Positions 33,848-43,029 are shown, numbered from the stretch's first letter. The stretch: DNA of 46,482 nt from Streptomyces sp. S3(2020) (GCF_013044505.1 NZ_JABERD010000068.1:1-46482); one strand, 5' to 3'. The notes: generated by a model from the letters alone, not told the origin. Numbers and translations: made by a program.

Positions 33848-34348
33848 ATGTCCGCCGCCGCCTCCGACGCCCGCATCCGCTTCGACATCCATCCCGCCCA
33901 CCCCAGTGCCGTCACGGCTCATCTCACCGGCACCGCGCCGGACACCGCGCTCGGTCTCCTGGCCGGCCGGGGCTTCGAGCCCCTTGACGGGGACATCTTG
34001 GTCCTGGCCCGCATCGATCACGAAGAGCCGTACTGGGCCGGTACTGCTGCCCAGAAGCTGGCCGACCAGGGCGTGGCCGTCGAAATCACGCCCCGGCTGC
34101 GGGACGCTGTCCACGAGGAGTGGACCTGGGCCGGCCACCCCATGTCCTGGCTCACCCTCAGCGAAATCCGGGACGTCTCCAACGAAGCCCAGCAAGTCCA
34201 CGACGACATCTGCCACGGCCGCCTGATCATCCACGCTCACGCCGACGACCACGGGACCACCGTGTCCGTCGCTACCTCACCGGCAAGAGCGTCTAGGTCA
34301 AGACGCACGACTTCCCTGGCCAGGCCGAGAAGGCGATTCCGTACGTGA
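33848..34348 (+). CDS. Hypothetical protein with the recurrent domain, 3' end disrupted
   Basis: As read, the product is 166 aa. Residues about 25-80 carry the recurrent domain (ALGLLAGRGFEPLDGDILVL, EPYWAGTAAQKLADQGVAVE, ITPRLRDAV). A helical region follows (WLTLSEIRDVSNEAQQVHDD). After GTTVSV (about 34270) this frame becomes Arg/Ser-rich. The natural ending seems to continue in another frame (RYLTGKSV) and stops at 34294-34296, where a transposase fragment begins. The gene therefore was probably cut by an IS event. Confidence 0.5.
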   Translation: MSAAASDARIRFDIHPAHPSAVTAHLTGTAPDTALGLLAGRGFEPLDGDILVLARIDHEEPYWAGTAAQKLADQGVAVEITPRLRDAVHEEWTWAGHPMSWLTLSEIRDVSNEAQQVHDDICHGRLIIHAHADDHGTTVSVATSPARASRSRRTTSLARPRRRFRT

Positions 34349-34419
34349 TCTATGACATGGCGGCGAACACCGGCTGGGTCACCATCGGCACCGATCACGA
34401 CACCGCCGCGTTCGCCGTC
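34297..34419 (+). mobile_element. Fragment of an ISAzo13-type transposase
   Basis: One frame reads VKTHDFPGQAEKAIPYVIYD, then MAANTGWVTIGTDHDTAAFA. This is the conserved region of ISAzo13-family transposases as I remember them (pattern DFP..GKAIPYGIYD..ANTG.V..GTDHDTAAFAV). A Gly appears to be missing between GlnAlaGlu and LysAlaIle. Only about 40 residues remain, so it is a relic. Confidence 0.55.
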
Positions 34420-34674
34420 GCGTACGCCGCCGACCCCGCAGACCACGACGCCCTCCTCGACAACTTTCTTGCCCACCACGGTGACTGGGAAAAATGGCGT
34501 ACCTGGTCCGACCACACCACCCACGCCATCCACGCGGACCAGACCCTGCGGATCGAGCGGGTGCACGAAGCCGGCCCCCGCGACGCCGCCTGGACCGTGG
34601 CCGACTACGAGACCCCCGTCTCCGAGCGCATGTGGCATTTCACCGCGACCGGCGCCACGCCCCCGTACCGCCAT
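34420..34674 (+). pseudogene. DUF317-like gene fragment
   Basis: In the same frame as the transposase relic, the sequence turns into AADPADHDALLDNFLAHHGD, WEKWRTWSDHTTHAIHADQT, LRIERVHEAGPRDAAWTVAD and YETPVSERMWHFTATGATP. This matches the first part of one DUF317 subtype found in Streptomyces. It has no start of its own and no second repeat. The frame continues to 35157 without protein-like character. Confidence 0.5.
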
Positions 34675-35084
34675 TGCCTGTGTTCTCCACAGGCAGTCTG
34701 CTGCGTCCCACCCGTCCCCCAAGACCGCCACTCCGATGCGCCGCTCCACAGGATCTGCCTGCACCGACGCCGCCGGGCTGAAGCAGCGCTATCCCTCCAA
34801 GTCTGTCGCGGGACAGTCTTTGGCTGCTGGCCATGGCGGCGCCGTCGGCCGGGCCGGAGCGGCGCTGTGCCCGAACTGCAGAGCCTCGCCGACGATTCGT
34901 GGGCCGATGATTTATTTCGCGCCGACCACCAGCACGGTCTGGACGCTGGGTGGCTGAAAAGGTCCGCTATTGCGAATGCCTGTGCTGACGCGGCGCATCA
35001 CACATGTTCGAGCGGGTACCACCCAGGGCTGTTCGCCAGCCGCTCCGTTCCGGCTGCTCCTGGCAGGGCCTCCGTCGCATCCGT
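34675..35084. other. Non-coding junction between the element and the sugar-metabolism region
   Basis: No convincing gene is seen. A 7-bp stem with a 5-base loop (GCCTGTG/CACAGGC, about 34675-34693) opens the stretch. Frames here lack third-position GC bias. The element's right edge probably lies in or near this stretch, but I found no attachment repeat or tRNA. Confidence 0.4.
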
Positions 35085-36038
35085 CTACCGGCTGACACGG
35101 ACCTTCGCGTTGGCCAGCCATTGTTTGAGCAGAGTGGAGTACCTGGCGTCGGTGTAGGTGTAGTACAGCTGGTCCTGTACCTGAGCAAACGTCAGCTGCA
35201 CGGCCTCCTTGGCCACCATCTTGACCACGTAGTAGGCGTCACCGCTGTCCACGACCTTGCTGACCTGTCCGTCGGCCAGTGTCTTGGCGGTCTGGACGAG
35301 GGTGGGGTCTGCGAACTTCTCCTTACCGGTGAGCCTGAAGGAATTGTCCCTGTTCTGGAAGCCGGAGTCGCTGTAGTACGCGTGGTCCCAATTCGTGGCC
35401 AACGGGACGAAGTCCGCGCCTGCTGCGGCCTGGCCACGGAGCTTCTTGGCCAGCTGGAACGTTGCGGACCTGTCCGCCGATGTGTAGGGCAGCCGGATCC
35501 GGCGGACGGTCATTTCCTGGATCTGCTGGTGGGAGGATTTGTGCTGCAGGTACGTCGCCCGGAGGGCTTTCTCGACGGCCGACTCCGGCATGAGCTTGCT
35601 GATCAGCGCTTCTCTGACGTTTGCCAGGAACCGGTCCACTACTTCCTTGTCCGAGAGCTGTGATGTGCCGTACCCGCTGGTGTTGACGCGCAGCTTCGCC
35701 ATGTTGTCGCCGCTGAACGGGACAGCGTCCGCGCTGATCAGACCCAGCCGACGACCCTGCTGGAGCTGCACCATGAACACCTCGGCACTGCGCAGCGCCG
35801 AGTGCTCGGCAGCCGCGGTGACATCCTTGCCGGGGGCCTGGGCCTGCGCGTCAGAGCGGGCGTATCGGAGGTAGAGCGCGAGTATTTGGTCCGGGATCGG
35901 CTCACCGTTCACCGTGGCGACCTGTGTGGAGGATTCCTTCGTCGTTGCCTGGGCCAGGGCGGCCAGGCCTATGCCCGCGCAGGCGAGAAGCAGGGCGCTG
36001 AGCAGGATGGTCCAGCAGTTGATCATCTGCCTCTTCAC
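35085..36038 (-). CDS. Secreted PpiC/SurA-like peptidyl-prolyl isomerase family protein
   Basis: The product is 317 aa with an N-terminal membrane anchor or signal (ILLSALLLACAGIGLAALAQ, about residues 11-30). The region TVNGEPIPDQILALYLRY matches the SurA N-terminal domain, which grips unfolded clients. After it come helices (SDKEVVDRFLANVREALISK) and a C-terminal parvulin-like region (about 175-300) with DFVPLATNWD, DGQVSKVVDSGDAYYVVKMV and FAQVQDQL. It may fold or stabilise exported proteins, perhaps the large beta-helix protein encoded upstream. GTG 36038 has AAGGG 8-9 bases before it. A strong hairpin separates the two genes. Confidence 0.65.
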   Translation of the reverse strand: MKRQMINCWTILLSALLLACAGIGLAALAQATTKESSTQVATVNGEPIPDQILALYLRYARSDAQAQAPGKDVTAAAEHSALRSAEVFMVQLQQGRRLGLISADAVPFSGDNMAKLRVNTSGYGTSQLSDKEVVDRFLANVREALISKLMPESAVEKALRATYLQHKSSHQQIQEMTVRRIRLPYTSADRSATFQLAKKLRGQAAAGADFVPLATNWDHAYYSDSGFQNRDNSFRLTGKEKFADPTLVQTAKTLADGQVSKVVDSGDAYYVVKMVAKEAVQLTFAQVQDQLYYTYTDARYSTLLKQWLANAKVRVSR

Positions 36039-36085
36039 TGATGAATCCCTTCGCTGTCGGGTGGGTGCCGGGTCCGGTCAGAGAG

Positions 36086-36124
36086 GCAGTGGTCTCCGGC
36101 ATCAGCGATGCCGGAGACCACTGC
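36086..36124 (-). terminator. Strong hairpin downstream of the beta-helix gene
   Basis: A perfect 18-bp stem (36086-36103 with 36107-36124) encloses a 3-base loop, 21 bases past the stop of the gene at 36145-38544. It probably terminates or attenuates transcription before the PpiC-like gene. Confidence 0.7.
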
Positions 36125-36144
36125 TCGCGGGGTCAGGAGAGGGG

Positions 36145-38544
36145 TCAGGAAAGCTGGATCTCAGCGAACTGCATCACGTAGTCCGAGCCGATCTGGGGAA
36201 GGGCGGTGCCGACGATCCGGATCCTGTCCGTGGTGTCGCTCCTGCCCCAGGTGAAAGTCTGCGCGGCCGTCGGGGTCGGGTAGTCCGACTCGGCCAGCCG
36301 GGTAATCCAGTTGGTGCCGTCCCAGACCTGGATCTCGAAGTCGGTCGGGAATCCCGCCCCGACCATCCCGGAGTCGTTGCGGGGGTAGAGGGTCAACTGG
36401 CTGAAGGTCTGGAAGCCGGGCAGATCAATCTCCGCCCACTCCGTGTGCTGGCTGGTGTTCCCCAAAGCCGAGGACCAGCCCTTGCTTCCGCCGAAGGAGG
36501 AGGTGTAGCCGTCCACGAGGTTGTTCTGGTACCAGCCGTAGTTGTCGACGGAGCTGGAGGTCACGACAGTGGCCCCGGAGGCTCCCGCGGCAAGGTTGGT
36601 GTCGTTGAAGACCTGGAGGCCAGCCAGCTCCAGCCGGTAGTCGCCGGCTCCGTTGGTCAGACCGGTCGCGTGGATCCGGACCTTGTCGGTGAAGTCGCTG
36701 CGGCCCCAGGTGAACTCCTGACCGCCCACCTCGTCCAGGGCGTAGCCGGTCTTGCTGACCCGGGTGATCCAGTTGGCGCCGTCCCAGACCTGGATCTGGA
36801 AGGAGCTGGGGAAGTTGTGTCCGGCGTGGCCGCTGTCGCTGCGTGGCCAGAGGACGACCTTGCTGAGGGTGCGCTGGACTCCGAAGTCGACGACGACCCA
36901 CTCCGTGTGGTCCGTGGTCACATCACTCGATGACGCGTACCCCAGGCGGTTGACGCCATAGGCGTTCAGGCTGTGGGTCTGGCCGTTGGCGAGCGCGTCC
37001 ATGGACCAGTCGCTGCTCTCGTACGAGCTGGAGGAGGTGATCGTGGCTCCCTCGGCGAGGTTCCACAGCTTGCTCGGCGGAGTGTCCGCCGCGTAGTACT
37101 GGGCTGCGCCGATGTCCGGGGCGGTGGAGGTGGGAACGGAGTTGCCGAAGTAGTCGAGTGCACCGTTGTCCGCGACGACGGCGCCCGCGCCGATGGCCGG
37201 CGAGGTGCTCTGGAGCTTGTAGCCCTGCGGGTCCCTGCCCGGGTGGACGAACTGCGGATCGGTGGTGTTCACCGCGCCGGTCTCGGTGCCGGTGTGGTTG
37301 ACGTAGAGGTTGTGACTGAACGAGGTCCCGCTGCCGGTGACCGTGATGTCCCTGTTGGTGTCCACGTAGTCGATGATGTTGTTCGTGAAGGTCGCGTTGA
37401 CGGCGTGCAGGTCCCATCCGGCGAAGTTCACGAGGGTGTTGTTGTAGACCTGCAGGTTCTGCTCGCCTCCGTTGGAGTCGTAGCAGTTACTGCTCGGCAG
37501 GACGTCGTTGTAGGAGATGTTGTAGCGGATCGTGTTGTTGTGGTTGTTGTACACGCTGCACGGCCAGGCCCATTCGCCGTTCCGCTCGGAGTAGTTGTAC
37601 TGGTAGACCGAGTTGTCGGTACGCCAGTCGAAGTCGATCATCATGCCGTCGCTGGGCACGGCGCCGATCTGCTTGCTGCGCTGGATGGTGATGTACGAAC
37701 TGCCCACCATCCATACCGGTGCGACATTCGTCCCCGGGTTGTGGGAGACGTTCACGTACGAGTTGTCGGTGATGAGGCTGTTGACCGTTCCGAGGTAGAC
37801 GGTGCCTTCGCCGATGATGTCGTGGAAGTAGTTGTTGCTGGTGGTGATGGAGCTGGTGCGCGGCTTGTCGGAGTAGCTGCCGTTCGCCTCCGACACGTTG
37901 CCGCCGGTGTAGACGCCGTTGTGGACGCCGTAGAACTCGTTGTTGTCGACGAGGACGTCCGAGATCTTGTAGTCCGTCATGGTGTCGTAGGTGTTGTGCC
38001 AGGTGCCGATCATGACGGCCGCCTTGTTCTGCACCGCGTTGAATTCGGGCTTCAGCTGGCGGGCGCGGTCCACGGTGTTCTGGATGTCGTGGAAGACGTT
38101 GTGGCGGATCGTGAACCCGGACACGTCGGAGGTCGGTGCCGCCGCGAGTTGGATCTCGATGCCGGCGCCCGTCGGGGCACTGATGTCCAGGTTCTGCACC
38201 ACGTAGTTCGAGACGCCGACGAACTGGATCGCGGGGTTCGCCCCGCTGGCCGTGACGGCCGGAGCGGCCCCGGTGCCGGTCGCGTCGATCGTGACGGGAG
38301 CGGACGTGGTGCCGGATCCCTGCAGGACAAGGCTGCCGCTGAACGAGACTCCGCGCTGCAGCAGGATCTGGTCGCCCGGCTGGTAGGTGCGCGCGCTCGC
38401 CGTGTCGAATTCGGCCTGCGTGCTGACAACGTACGTCGTAGAGTCGGCGTAGGCCGCGTCGGCCGTGCCGACCACGAGTCCGGGGACGGTCACCGCCAGC
38501 GCGAGCAACCCTCTCAGCAGCGATTGAACGGGTCTCCAGGTCAT
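36145..38544 (-). CDS. Secreted right-handed beta-helix protein with two discoidin-like modules
   Basis: The product is 799 aa. The signal peptide is residues 1-34 (SLLRGLLALAVTVPGLVVG, AAYA cleavage region). Residues about 40-480 form a parallel beta-helix: repeated short strands with Asn ladders such as VLVDNNEFYGVHNGVY, TSNNYFHDIIG and LQVYNNTLVNFAG, as in pectate lyase-like folds acting on polysaccharides. Two C-terminal modules (about 490-645 and 650-799) resemble F5/8 type C (discoidin) sugar-binding domains; both contain PRxDSG and IQVWDGxNWITR motifs. ATG 38544 follows AAAGGA and directly precedes the signal peptide. It lies downstream of the AraC-type regulator and near a sugar importer, so a role in breaking down a glycan outside the cell fits. 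Exact substrate unknown. Confidence 0.8.
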   Translation of the reverse strand: MTWRPVQSLLRGLLALAVTVPGLVVGTADAAYADSTTYVVSTQAEFDTASARTYQPGDQILLQRGVSFSGSLVLQGSGTTSAPVTIDATGTGAAPAVTASGANPAIQFVGVSNYVVQNLDISAPTGAGIEIQLAAAPTSDVSGFTIRHNVFHDIQNTVDRARQLKPEFNAVQNKAAVMIGTWHNTYDTMTDYKISDVLVDNNEFYGVHNGVYTGGNVSEANGSYSDKPRTSSITTSNNYFHDIIGEGTVYLGTVNSLITDNSYVNVSHNPGTNVAPVWMVGSSYITIQRSKQIGAVPSDGMMIDFDWRTDNSVYQYNYSERNGEWAWPCSVYNNHNNTIRYNISYNDVLPSSNCYDSNGGEQNLQVYNNTLVNFAGWDLHAVNATFTNNIIDYVDTNRDITVTGSGTSFSHNLYVNHTGTETGAVNTTDPQFVHPGRDPQGYKLQSTSPAIGAGAVVADNGALDYFGNSVPTSTAPDIGAAQYYAADTPPSKLWNLAEGATITSSSSYESSDWSMDALANGQTHSLNAYGVNRLGYASSSDVTTDHTEWVVVDFGVQRTLSKVVLWPRSDSGHAGHNFPSSFQIQVWDGANWITRVSKTGYALDEVGGQEFTWGRSDFTDKVRIHATGLTNGAGDYRLELAGLQVFNDTNLAAGASGATVVTSSSVDNYGWYQNNLVDGYTSSFGGSKGWSSALGNTSQHTEWAEIDLPGFQTFSQLTLYPRNDSGMVGAGFPTDFEIQVWDGTNWITRLAESDYPTPTAAQTFTWGRSDTTDRIRIVGTALPQIGSDYVMQFAEIQLS

Positions 38545-38793
38545 GTACGTTCCTTTCCGCGTGGCAGCCTGTGGACGGGGCGAGGACGGCGCCTCGCTGC
38601 GCAGCAGGGGAGGGCCGGTGGCGACAGCCCTGGACGGGGACGTGCCGACGGCATCCACGAAGCCGTGTTTCGGGCGCGTTTCTCCGGGGTGAATGCAGAA
38701 GCTACGGCTCACTGCGAGGGAAGCGTTAGGCTGGAGTGCACTGCGGCTAGCACGAAACACACCCGCGAGCGGGTCGCCACGCCGCCGCTTCGA

Positions 38794-39801
38794 TCAGCGC
38801 TCCGAGCGCGTCCCGTCATGCGCCCCGGGGAGCGTGATCCCGCTTTTCCGGTAGTTGCCCGGACTGAGCCCGTAGAGGCTCTTGAACCGGCGGGCGAAGT
38901 AGTTCTGGTCCGGCCAACCGACGGCTGCCCCGATCTGCGCGATGGGCTTGTCGGTGCGGGCCAGGAGTACGGCCGCGCACTCAGCACGGTGGTGCGCCAG
39001 GTACGCCATGGGCGGGAGCCCGGTCGCAGTCTTGAACAGCCGGATCAGGTAGTTGGGAGCCAGGTGGAGATCATCGGCCAGCTCGCCGATCGTCCACTGG
39101 TGCGCAACGTGCGTCTCCAACAGCCGGATGGCCTCGATCACGGCGGGATGGGTCGGCCCGGACGGCCGTCGGCCATCGTCTCGCGCGGTGTCGGCCGCGC
39201 GGGCCAACTGACCGAGCACGACGGCGATGCGTCCGATCTTGTCCGCGTGGTAGCGACTTGACGGAGCGGTTTGCAGGGCCTCGATCGAGTCCAGGTGCAT
39301 GACGCAGTCGCCGAGTGCCTCCGACTCCAGGTGGAGGCCGAGGATCCCCTGCTGACCGGGCGCGTACGGACCGTCCCACAGCAGGTAGCCGAGCAGTGGG
39401 TCGTGCCGTGTCCAGGCCAGTTCGTGCCGCAGCAACTCCGCCCCGAAGCAGCAGTTGACCACCTCAAGGTCCTTGCAGTCCTCCATGCCGTGCCAGGCCC
39501 CGGGGCGAAGCACCATGACATCGCCGACGCTCAGGCGGTGGGAGCCGAGTTGGGAGATCTGCGTTCCCTCGCCTCCGACCACGAACATGATCTCCACGAA
39601 GCTGTGGGTGTGGACCGGGTGCATCTGGGCATGGACGTGGTGGCCGGCGGCCGCGACGAGGCCATCGGTGAAGTAGATCAACCCGTTGTCCAAAGTGACC
39701 GGCACTTCTCCCACGGCGCGACGGTAGCGCCCCCGGGTGGCGGCTTGCGATGGGCGAGGTTCGCTTCGCCGCGTGACTGATTTCGGACCGTGACTTTCCA
39801 T
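38794..39801 (-). CDS. AraC-family transcriptional regulator
   Basis: The product is 335 aa. An N-terminal cupin (about residues 45-120) senses the ligand; visible parts are MHPVHTHSFVEIMFVVGGEG and DVMVLRPGAWHGM. The C-terminal DNA-binding domain has two helix-turn-helix units: WTIGELADDLHLAPNYLIRL and KPIAQIGAAVGWPDQNYFAR, then the conserved ending FKSLYGLSPGNYRKSG. ATG 39801 follows AAAGG at 6-base spacing; the longer frame upstream is Cys/Arg-rich and unlikely. It is divergent from the sugar importer and upstream of the beta-helix gene, so it probably controls one or both in response to a sugar. Confidence 0.85.
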   Translation of the reverse strand: MESHGPKSVTRRSEPRPSQAATRGRYRRAVGEVPVTLDNGLIYFTDGLVAAAGHHVHAQMHPVHTHSFVEIMFVVGGEGTQISQLGSHRLSVGDVMVLRPGAWHGMEDCKDLEVVNCCFGAELLRHELAWTRHDPLLGYLLWDGPYAPGQQGILGLHLESEALGDCVMHLDSIEALQTAPSSRYHADKIGRIAVVLGQLARAADTARDDGRRPSGPTHPAVIEAIRLLETHVAHQWTIGELADDLHLAPNYLIRLFKTATGLPPMAYLAHHRAECAAVLLARTDKPIAQIGAAVGWPDQNYFARRFKSLYGLSPGNYRKSGITLPGAHDGTRSER

Positions 39802-39909
39802 GGGACCTTTCGGTTCCTTCAGGACACCTGCTCGACCTTGCGGACCCACCGAGGGGCGATCGTCTGCACCCGGCCTCCGGCAGGTGCTGTGACCGCACAG
39901 ATACCTCAG

Positions 39910-40320
39910 GTGCAAAGTGCCAAGGTACGACGGCGGGTTCGATGGGGAAGGCGAAGTGCTCGTCGGGCAACGCGCGGTGCTGAAGGCAGTGATAGAACCG
40001 GCCGCGTATGCGGTTGACGGGATTCCTTCGGGCGGCCGCGTGCCAGTCCCTGTGGCCGTAGCGGCCTGCGCGGGCGCCTTGGCCCCGTCGAAACGGCGAT
40101 GACGGAAAGGCCCAGACGTGGCCGGCGTTGTTGAGGCGGTCGTCCTTCACCCACCGGTGGGTGAACCTCGACTTCTCGTCGGAGGCCCAGGCGATGGGTG
40201 CGGCGCCAGCCTACGCCTTCAGGCCCCGGGCGTCGGCCAACCGGTTGAGGTCGTCTCCGGTCTCGGCGGGCACCCGGGCATCCGGGCACCGAGCCTGGAT
40301 GTCAAGTCCGGAACAGGGTG
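39910..40320 (-). mobile_element. IS110-family transposase remnant
   Basis: Minus-strand sequence carries the C-terminal region of an IS110 transposase: PAETGDDLNRLADARGLKA, a stop at 40211-40213, then AGAAPIAWASDEKSRFTHRW, VKDDRLNNAGHVWAF, GHRDWHAAARRNPVNRIRGR and FYHCLQHRALPDEHFAFP. The pattern (ADARGLKA.AG.AP, RWVKNDRL..AG.LWAF, HCLQ....DEHFAFP) is that of the Transposase_20 part of the family. The catalytic N-terminal half is absent and the stop interrupts what remains, so it is inactive. Confidence 0.65.
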
Positions 40321-41684
40321 CTTCTGACGGATCTTGAAGCCGCCCCAGGGTTGGCGCGGGTGAGCCCGGCGAGGCGGCCGTTGCCTCACGAGGTGCCCCG
40401 CGTCCGGGCGGAGTGGTCACTCGGAGGCTGACCAAGAGCCATCAGAAGCGCCCTAGTCCATCACCTCAGCGCACCCGGCCAACTGTGCAAAGTGCGCTTC
40501 CAGTTGGACCAGCTGTCGCTGAGTGCCTCGTACGATTACGCGGCCGCAGGCAAGTCCCTGCGCGGCTCGATCCGCCGAACCTGCCCGGCCCGGTAGCGAG
40601 GATGGTATGGGGCGGTGCCCGGGTGGCCCATCGCCTTGATGGCACGCGCCAGATGCTGTGGGCCGCGGCGAACGGCGGTAGACGCGCAATCGGCGGCGGA
40701 GAGACGCTTCGTACGCCCCGGGGGCCTGCGGGTGTGATCTCAAGACCGTTTGGCACGAACACGCCTGAGCAGTCGACACCTCGGGCCGAAGTGCGTTTCG
40801 TGCTAACTGAGGTTTCTCCGAGGCTATCAAGGGGACCGGCTCCAGACATAGCTTCTTTCTCGCTTTGGGGAAACACCGGTGAAACACCAGGAGACCTGTG
40901 TCGTCGCGCTCCGCCACACGCCTGGCGCAACCCATTGCGGCAAGTCGAAAGAAGGCATATGCGCGGGACATCTCTGGGGCTGAACAGGCATCGCAGCCGG
41001 TGCCGCCCCGAGCCACCCGGTCCCTGTGAAGCCGGCTTCCCACCGAACTGGGAGCCGTCGGACGGCAGGTGCAGAGCTTTCCGGGTGCGAATCATTCCGT
41101 GCGGGCGAGTCCCTTCACGGAAGGGAGGTGAATGCGCGTGGGAGAACTGGCAGGCCTACAGGAAATGGCCGGGTATTCTGATGAAGCCGCTGTACAGGGC
41201 CAGCAATACCAGCACATGGCGCCCCCGACAGCAAAGAGTGACGGCTCGCACCAACCTCTGGGTGCCGTTCTGAAACCTGGGCCGGACACTGCTGGTCGGG
41301 GCAATTGCAGCAGAATTCCCGCCCTGAATTCCGTAAGGCGGGCGAGGCGGCGGCGCCCGTGCGGGAGACGTGCGGGCCCCGTACTACGGCTCGGTCGTAC
41401 TCCGGCCGGCAGCCCCGGCGACCAACTGCCCCGCCGGTCGGTCCCCACCTGCCGAGGCCGCACAGCGGCGATGAGCCGCAGCAAGGAGCGGTGGCTGCTC
41501 CGCGTACGCCCAGGCGCCCCACGCCCGTCGCTTCCCTCTGAACTCCCCGGTCCCCGACTCGCCCCGGGCGCCCAGCGATCCAACACCGATCGCAACCCAG
41601 CACATCGACAGGCGGATGCCTGCCCGGCATGCCGTGGATCCGCCTGCTCAAGGATCGGAACGTCTACTCAAGGATGAGACGAAG
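40321..41684. other. Long region without a convincing gene, upstream of the sugar importer
   Basis: About 1.36 kb lies between the IS110 relic and the importer. Open frames here (for example ATG 41132 behind GGGAGG) have weak third-position GC bias and no recognisable domain. The stretch around 40720-41300 looks less GC-rich than its surroundings. It holds a direct repeat of AAACACC at 40871 and 40882 (11-bp period) that might be a regulator site. The importer promoter must lie in this region. Confidence 0.4.
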
Positions 41685-43004
41685 ATGAAGATCACGCGCT
41701 TTCCCCAAGTCGCCATGCTGGTCGGCGTCGTGGCTCTGACCGGTACCACGCTCGCTGCCTGCTCCACGGGCGATGACACGTCGTCCGGAGGGAAGACCAC
41801 GATCTCGTTCCTCACCGGGAGCGACACTACGAACACCACCACGGCGAAGGACCTCATCGCGGCCTTCGAGGAGGCGAACCCGACCATCAAGGTCAAGCTC
41901 GAGACCCAGCCTGGCGGCCAGAGCGCGGACAACCTGGTGAAGACCAAGCTCTCGACCGGCGAGATGGAGGACGTCTTCTATTACAACTCCGGGTCCCTCC
42001 TCCAGGCGCTGAACCCCGACACCAGTCTGGTCGACCTCGGCGCCCAGTCCTGGGCGGGCAAGCTGTCCGACAGCTTCAAGTCGTCCGTGAGTACGAGCAA
42101 GGGCCTGTACGGGGCCCCGATGGGCACCACGCTCGCCGGCGGCGTGATGTACAACCGCGACGTCTACAAGAAACTCGGCCTCTCGGTGCCGACGACCTGG
42201 GCGCAGTTCCTCGCCAACAGCGAGAAGATCAAGGCCGATGACCCCTCGGTCGCACCGGTGCTGCAGACCTACGGTGACACCTGGACCGCCCAGATGATGA
42301 TTCTCGCCGATTACGCGAACGTGCAGGCACAGGACCCCGACTGGGCCTCGAAGTACACGGCCAACAAGGTGAAGTACGTGAACCGGCCCGCCCTGACGAG
42401 CTGGCAGCATCTGGCCGACCTGCACAACGGCGGCCTGCTGAACAAGGACTTCGCGTCGATGACGAACGTCAACGGCCTGAAGGCGGTCGCCGATGGCAGC
42501 GCCGCCCAGTACCCGATGCTGAGCTCGCTCGTAGCCACGATCGTGCAGAACGAGCCGGCCGAGGTGGACAACGTCGGCTTCTTCGCCCTGCCCGCCGACG
42601 ATGCCTCCGACACGACCCTGACGATGTGGGAGCCCAGTGCTCTCTACATCCCGAAGACCACCACGGGTGGCAAGCTCGACGCAGCCAAGAAGTTCATCGC
42701 GTTCGTCAACGGCTCAGCGGGCTGCGCCATCCAGAACAAGGATCTGAGCGCCTCCGGCCCGTACGCGATCTCCACCTGCACGCTCCCGACCGACGCGCCC
42801 TCCCTGCTGGCGGACATCGAAAAGTACACCGGCTCGGGCAGGACAGCTGTCGCACTGGAGTTCCAGTCACCCGTCAAGGGACCGAACCTGGAGAGCATCG
42901 CGATCCAGGTCGGCTCCGGCATCACTTCGGCTGCCAAGGGCGCGTCGCTGTACGACCAGGACGTGAAGAAGCAGGCCCAGCAGCTCGGCCTGAAGGGCTG
43001 GTGA
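41685..43004 (+). CDS. Sugar ABC transporter substrate-binding lipoprotein
   Basis: The product is 439 aa. It has a lipoprotein signal (MLVGVVALTGTTLAAC, lipobox LAAC, Cys 26) and is anchored to the outer face of the membrane. The mature protein is a family 1 solute-binding protein: ISFLTGSDTTNTTTAKDLIA, FEEANPTIKVKLETQPGG, MEDVFYYNSGSLLQALNP, GLYGAPMGTTLAGGVMYNRD and VYKKLGLSVPTTWAQFLANS. It captures a carbohydrate, plausibly a galactose-containing oligosaccharide given the GH35 gene in the same cluster. ATG 41685 gives a perfect signal peptide; AAGGA lies 10 bases upstream. The two permease genes follow. Confidence 0.9.
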   Translation: MKITRFPQVAMLVGVVALTGTTLAACSTGDDTSSGGKTTISFLTGSDTTNTTTAKDLIAAFEEANPTIKVKLETQPGGQSADNLVKTKLSTGEMEDVFYYNSGSLLQALNPDTSLVDLGAQSWAGKLSDSFKSSVSTSKGLYGAPMGTTLAGGVMYNRDVYKKLGLSVPTTWAQFLANSEKIKADDPSVAPVLQTYGDTWTAQMMILADYANVQAQDPDWASKYTANKVKYVNRPALTSWQHLADLHNGGLLNKDFASMTNVNGLKAVADGSAAQYPMLSSLVATIVQNEPAEVDNVGFFALPADDASDTTLTMWEPSALYIPKTTTGGKLDAAKKFIAFVNGSAGCAIQNKDLSASGPYAISTCTLPTDAPSLLADIEKYTGSGRTAVALEFQSPVKGPNLESIAIQVGSGITSAAKGASLYDQDVKKQAQQLGLKGW

Positions 43005-43029
43005 CCCAGAGCCGTCCAAGTGCCGAGCA

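Noticed and set aside
36973..39261. 762-aa plus-strand open frame opposite the beta-helix and AraC genes
   Set aside because: Antisense to two well-recognised proteins and spans their intergenic gap; no domain seen.
39910..40320. Intact IS110 element
   Set aside because: Only the C-terminal part of the transposase remains, with an in-frame stop; the catalytic N-terminal half was not found.
40413..41273. 286-aa plus-strand open frame upstream of the importer
   Set aside because: Mixed composition with no domain or suitable SD; overlaps another unsupported frame on the minus strand.
41132..41677. ORF behind a good GGGAGG, before the importer
   Set aside because: Third-position GC is low for this genome and the second half is Arg/Pro noise; no domain. 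It may be a leader, but I cannot support it.
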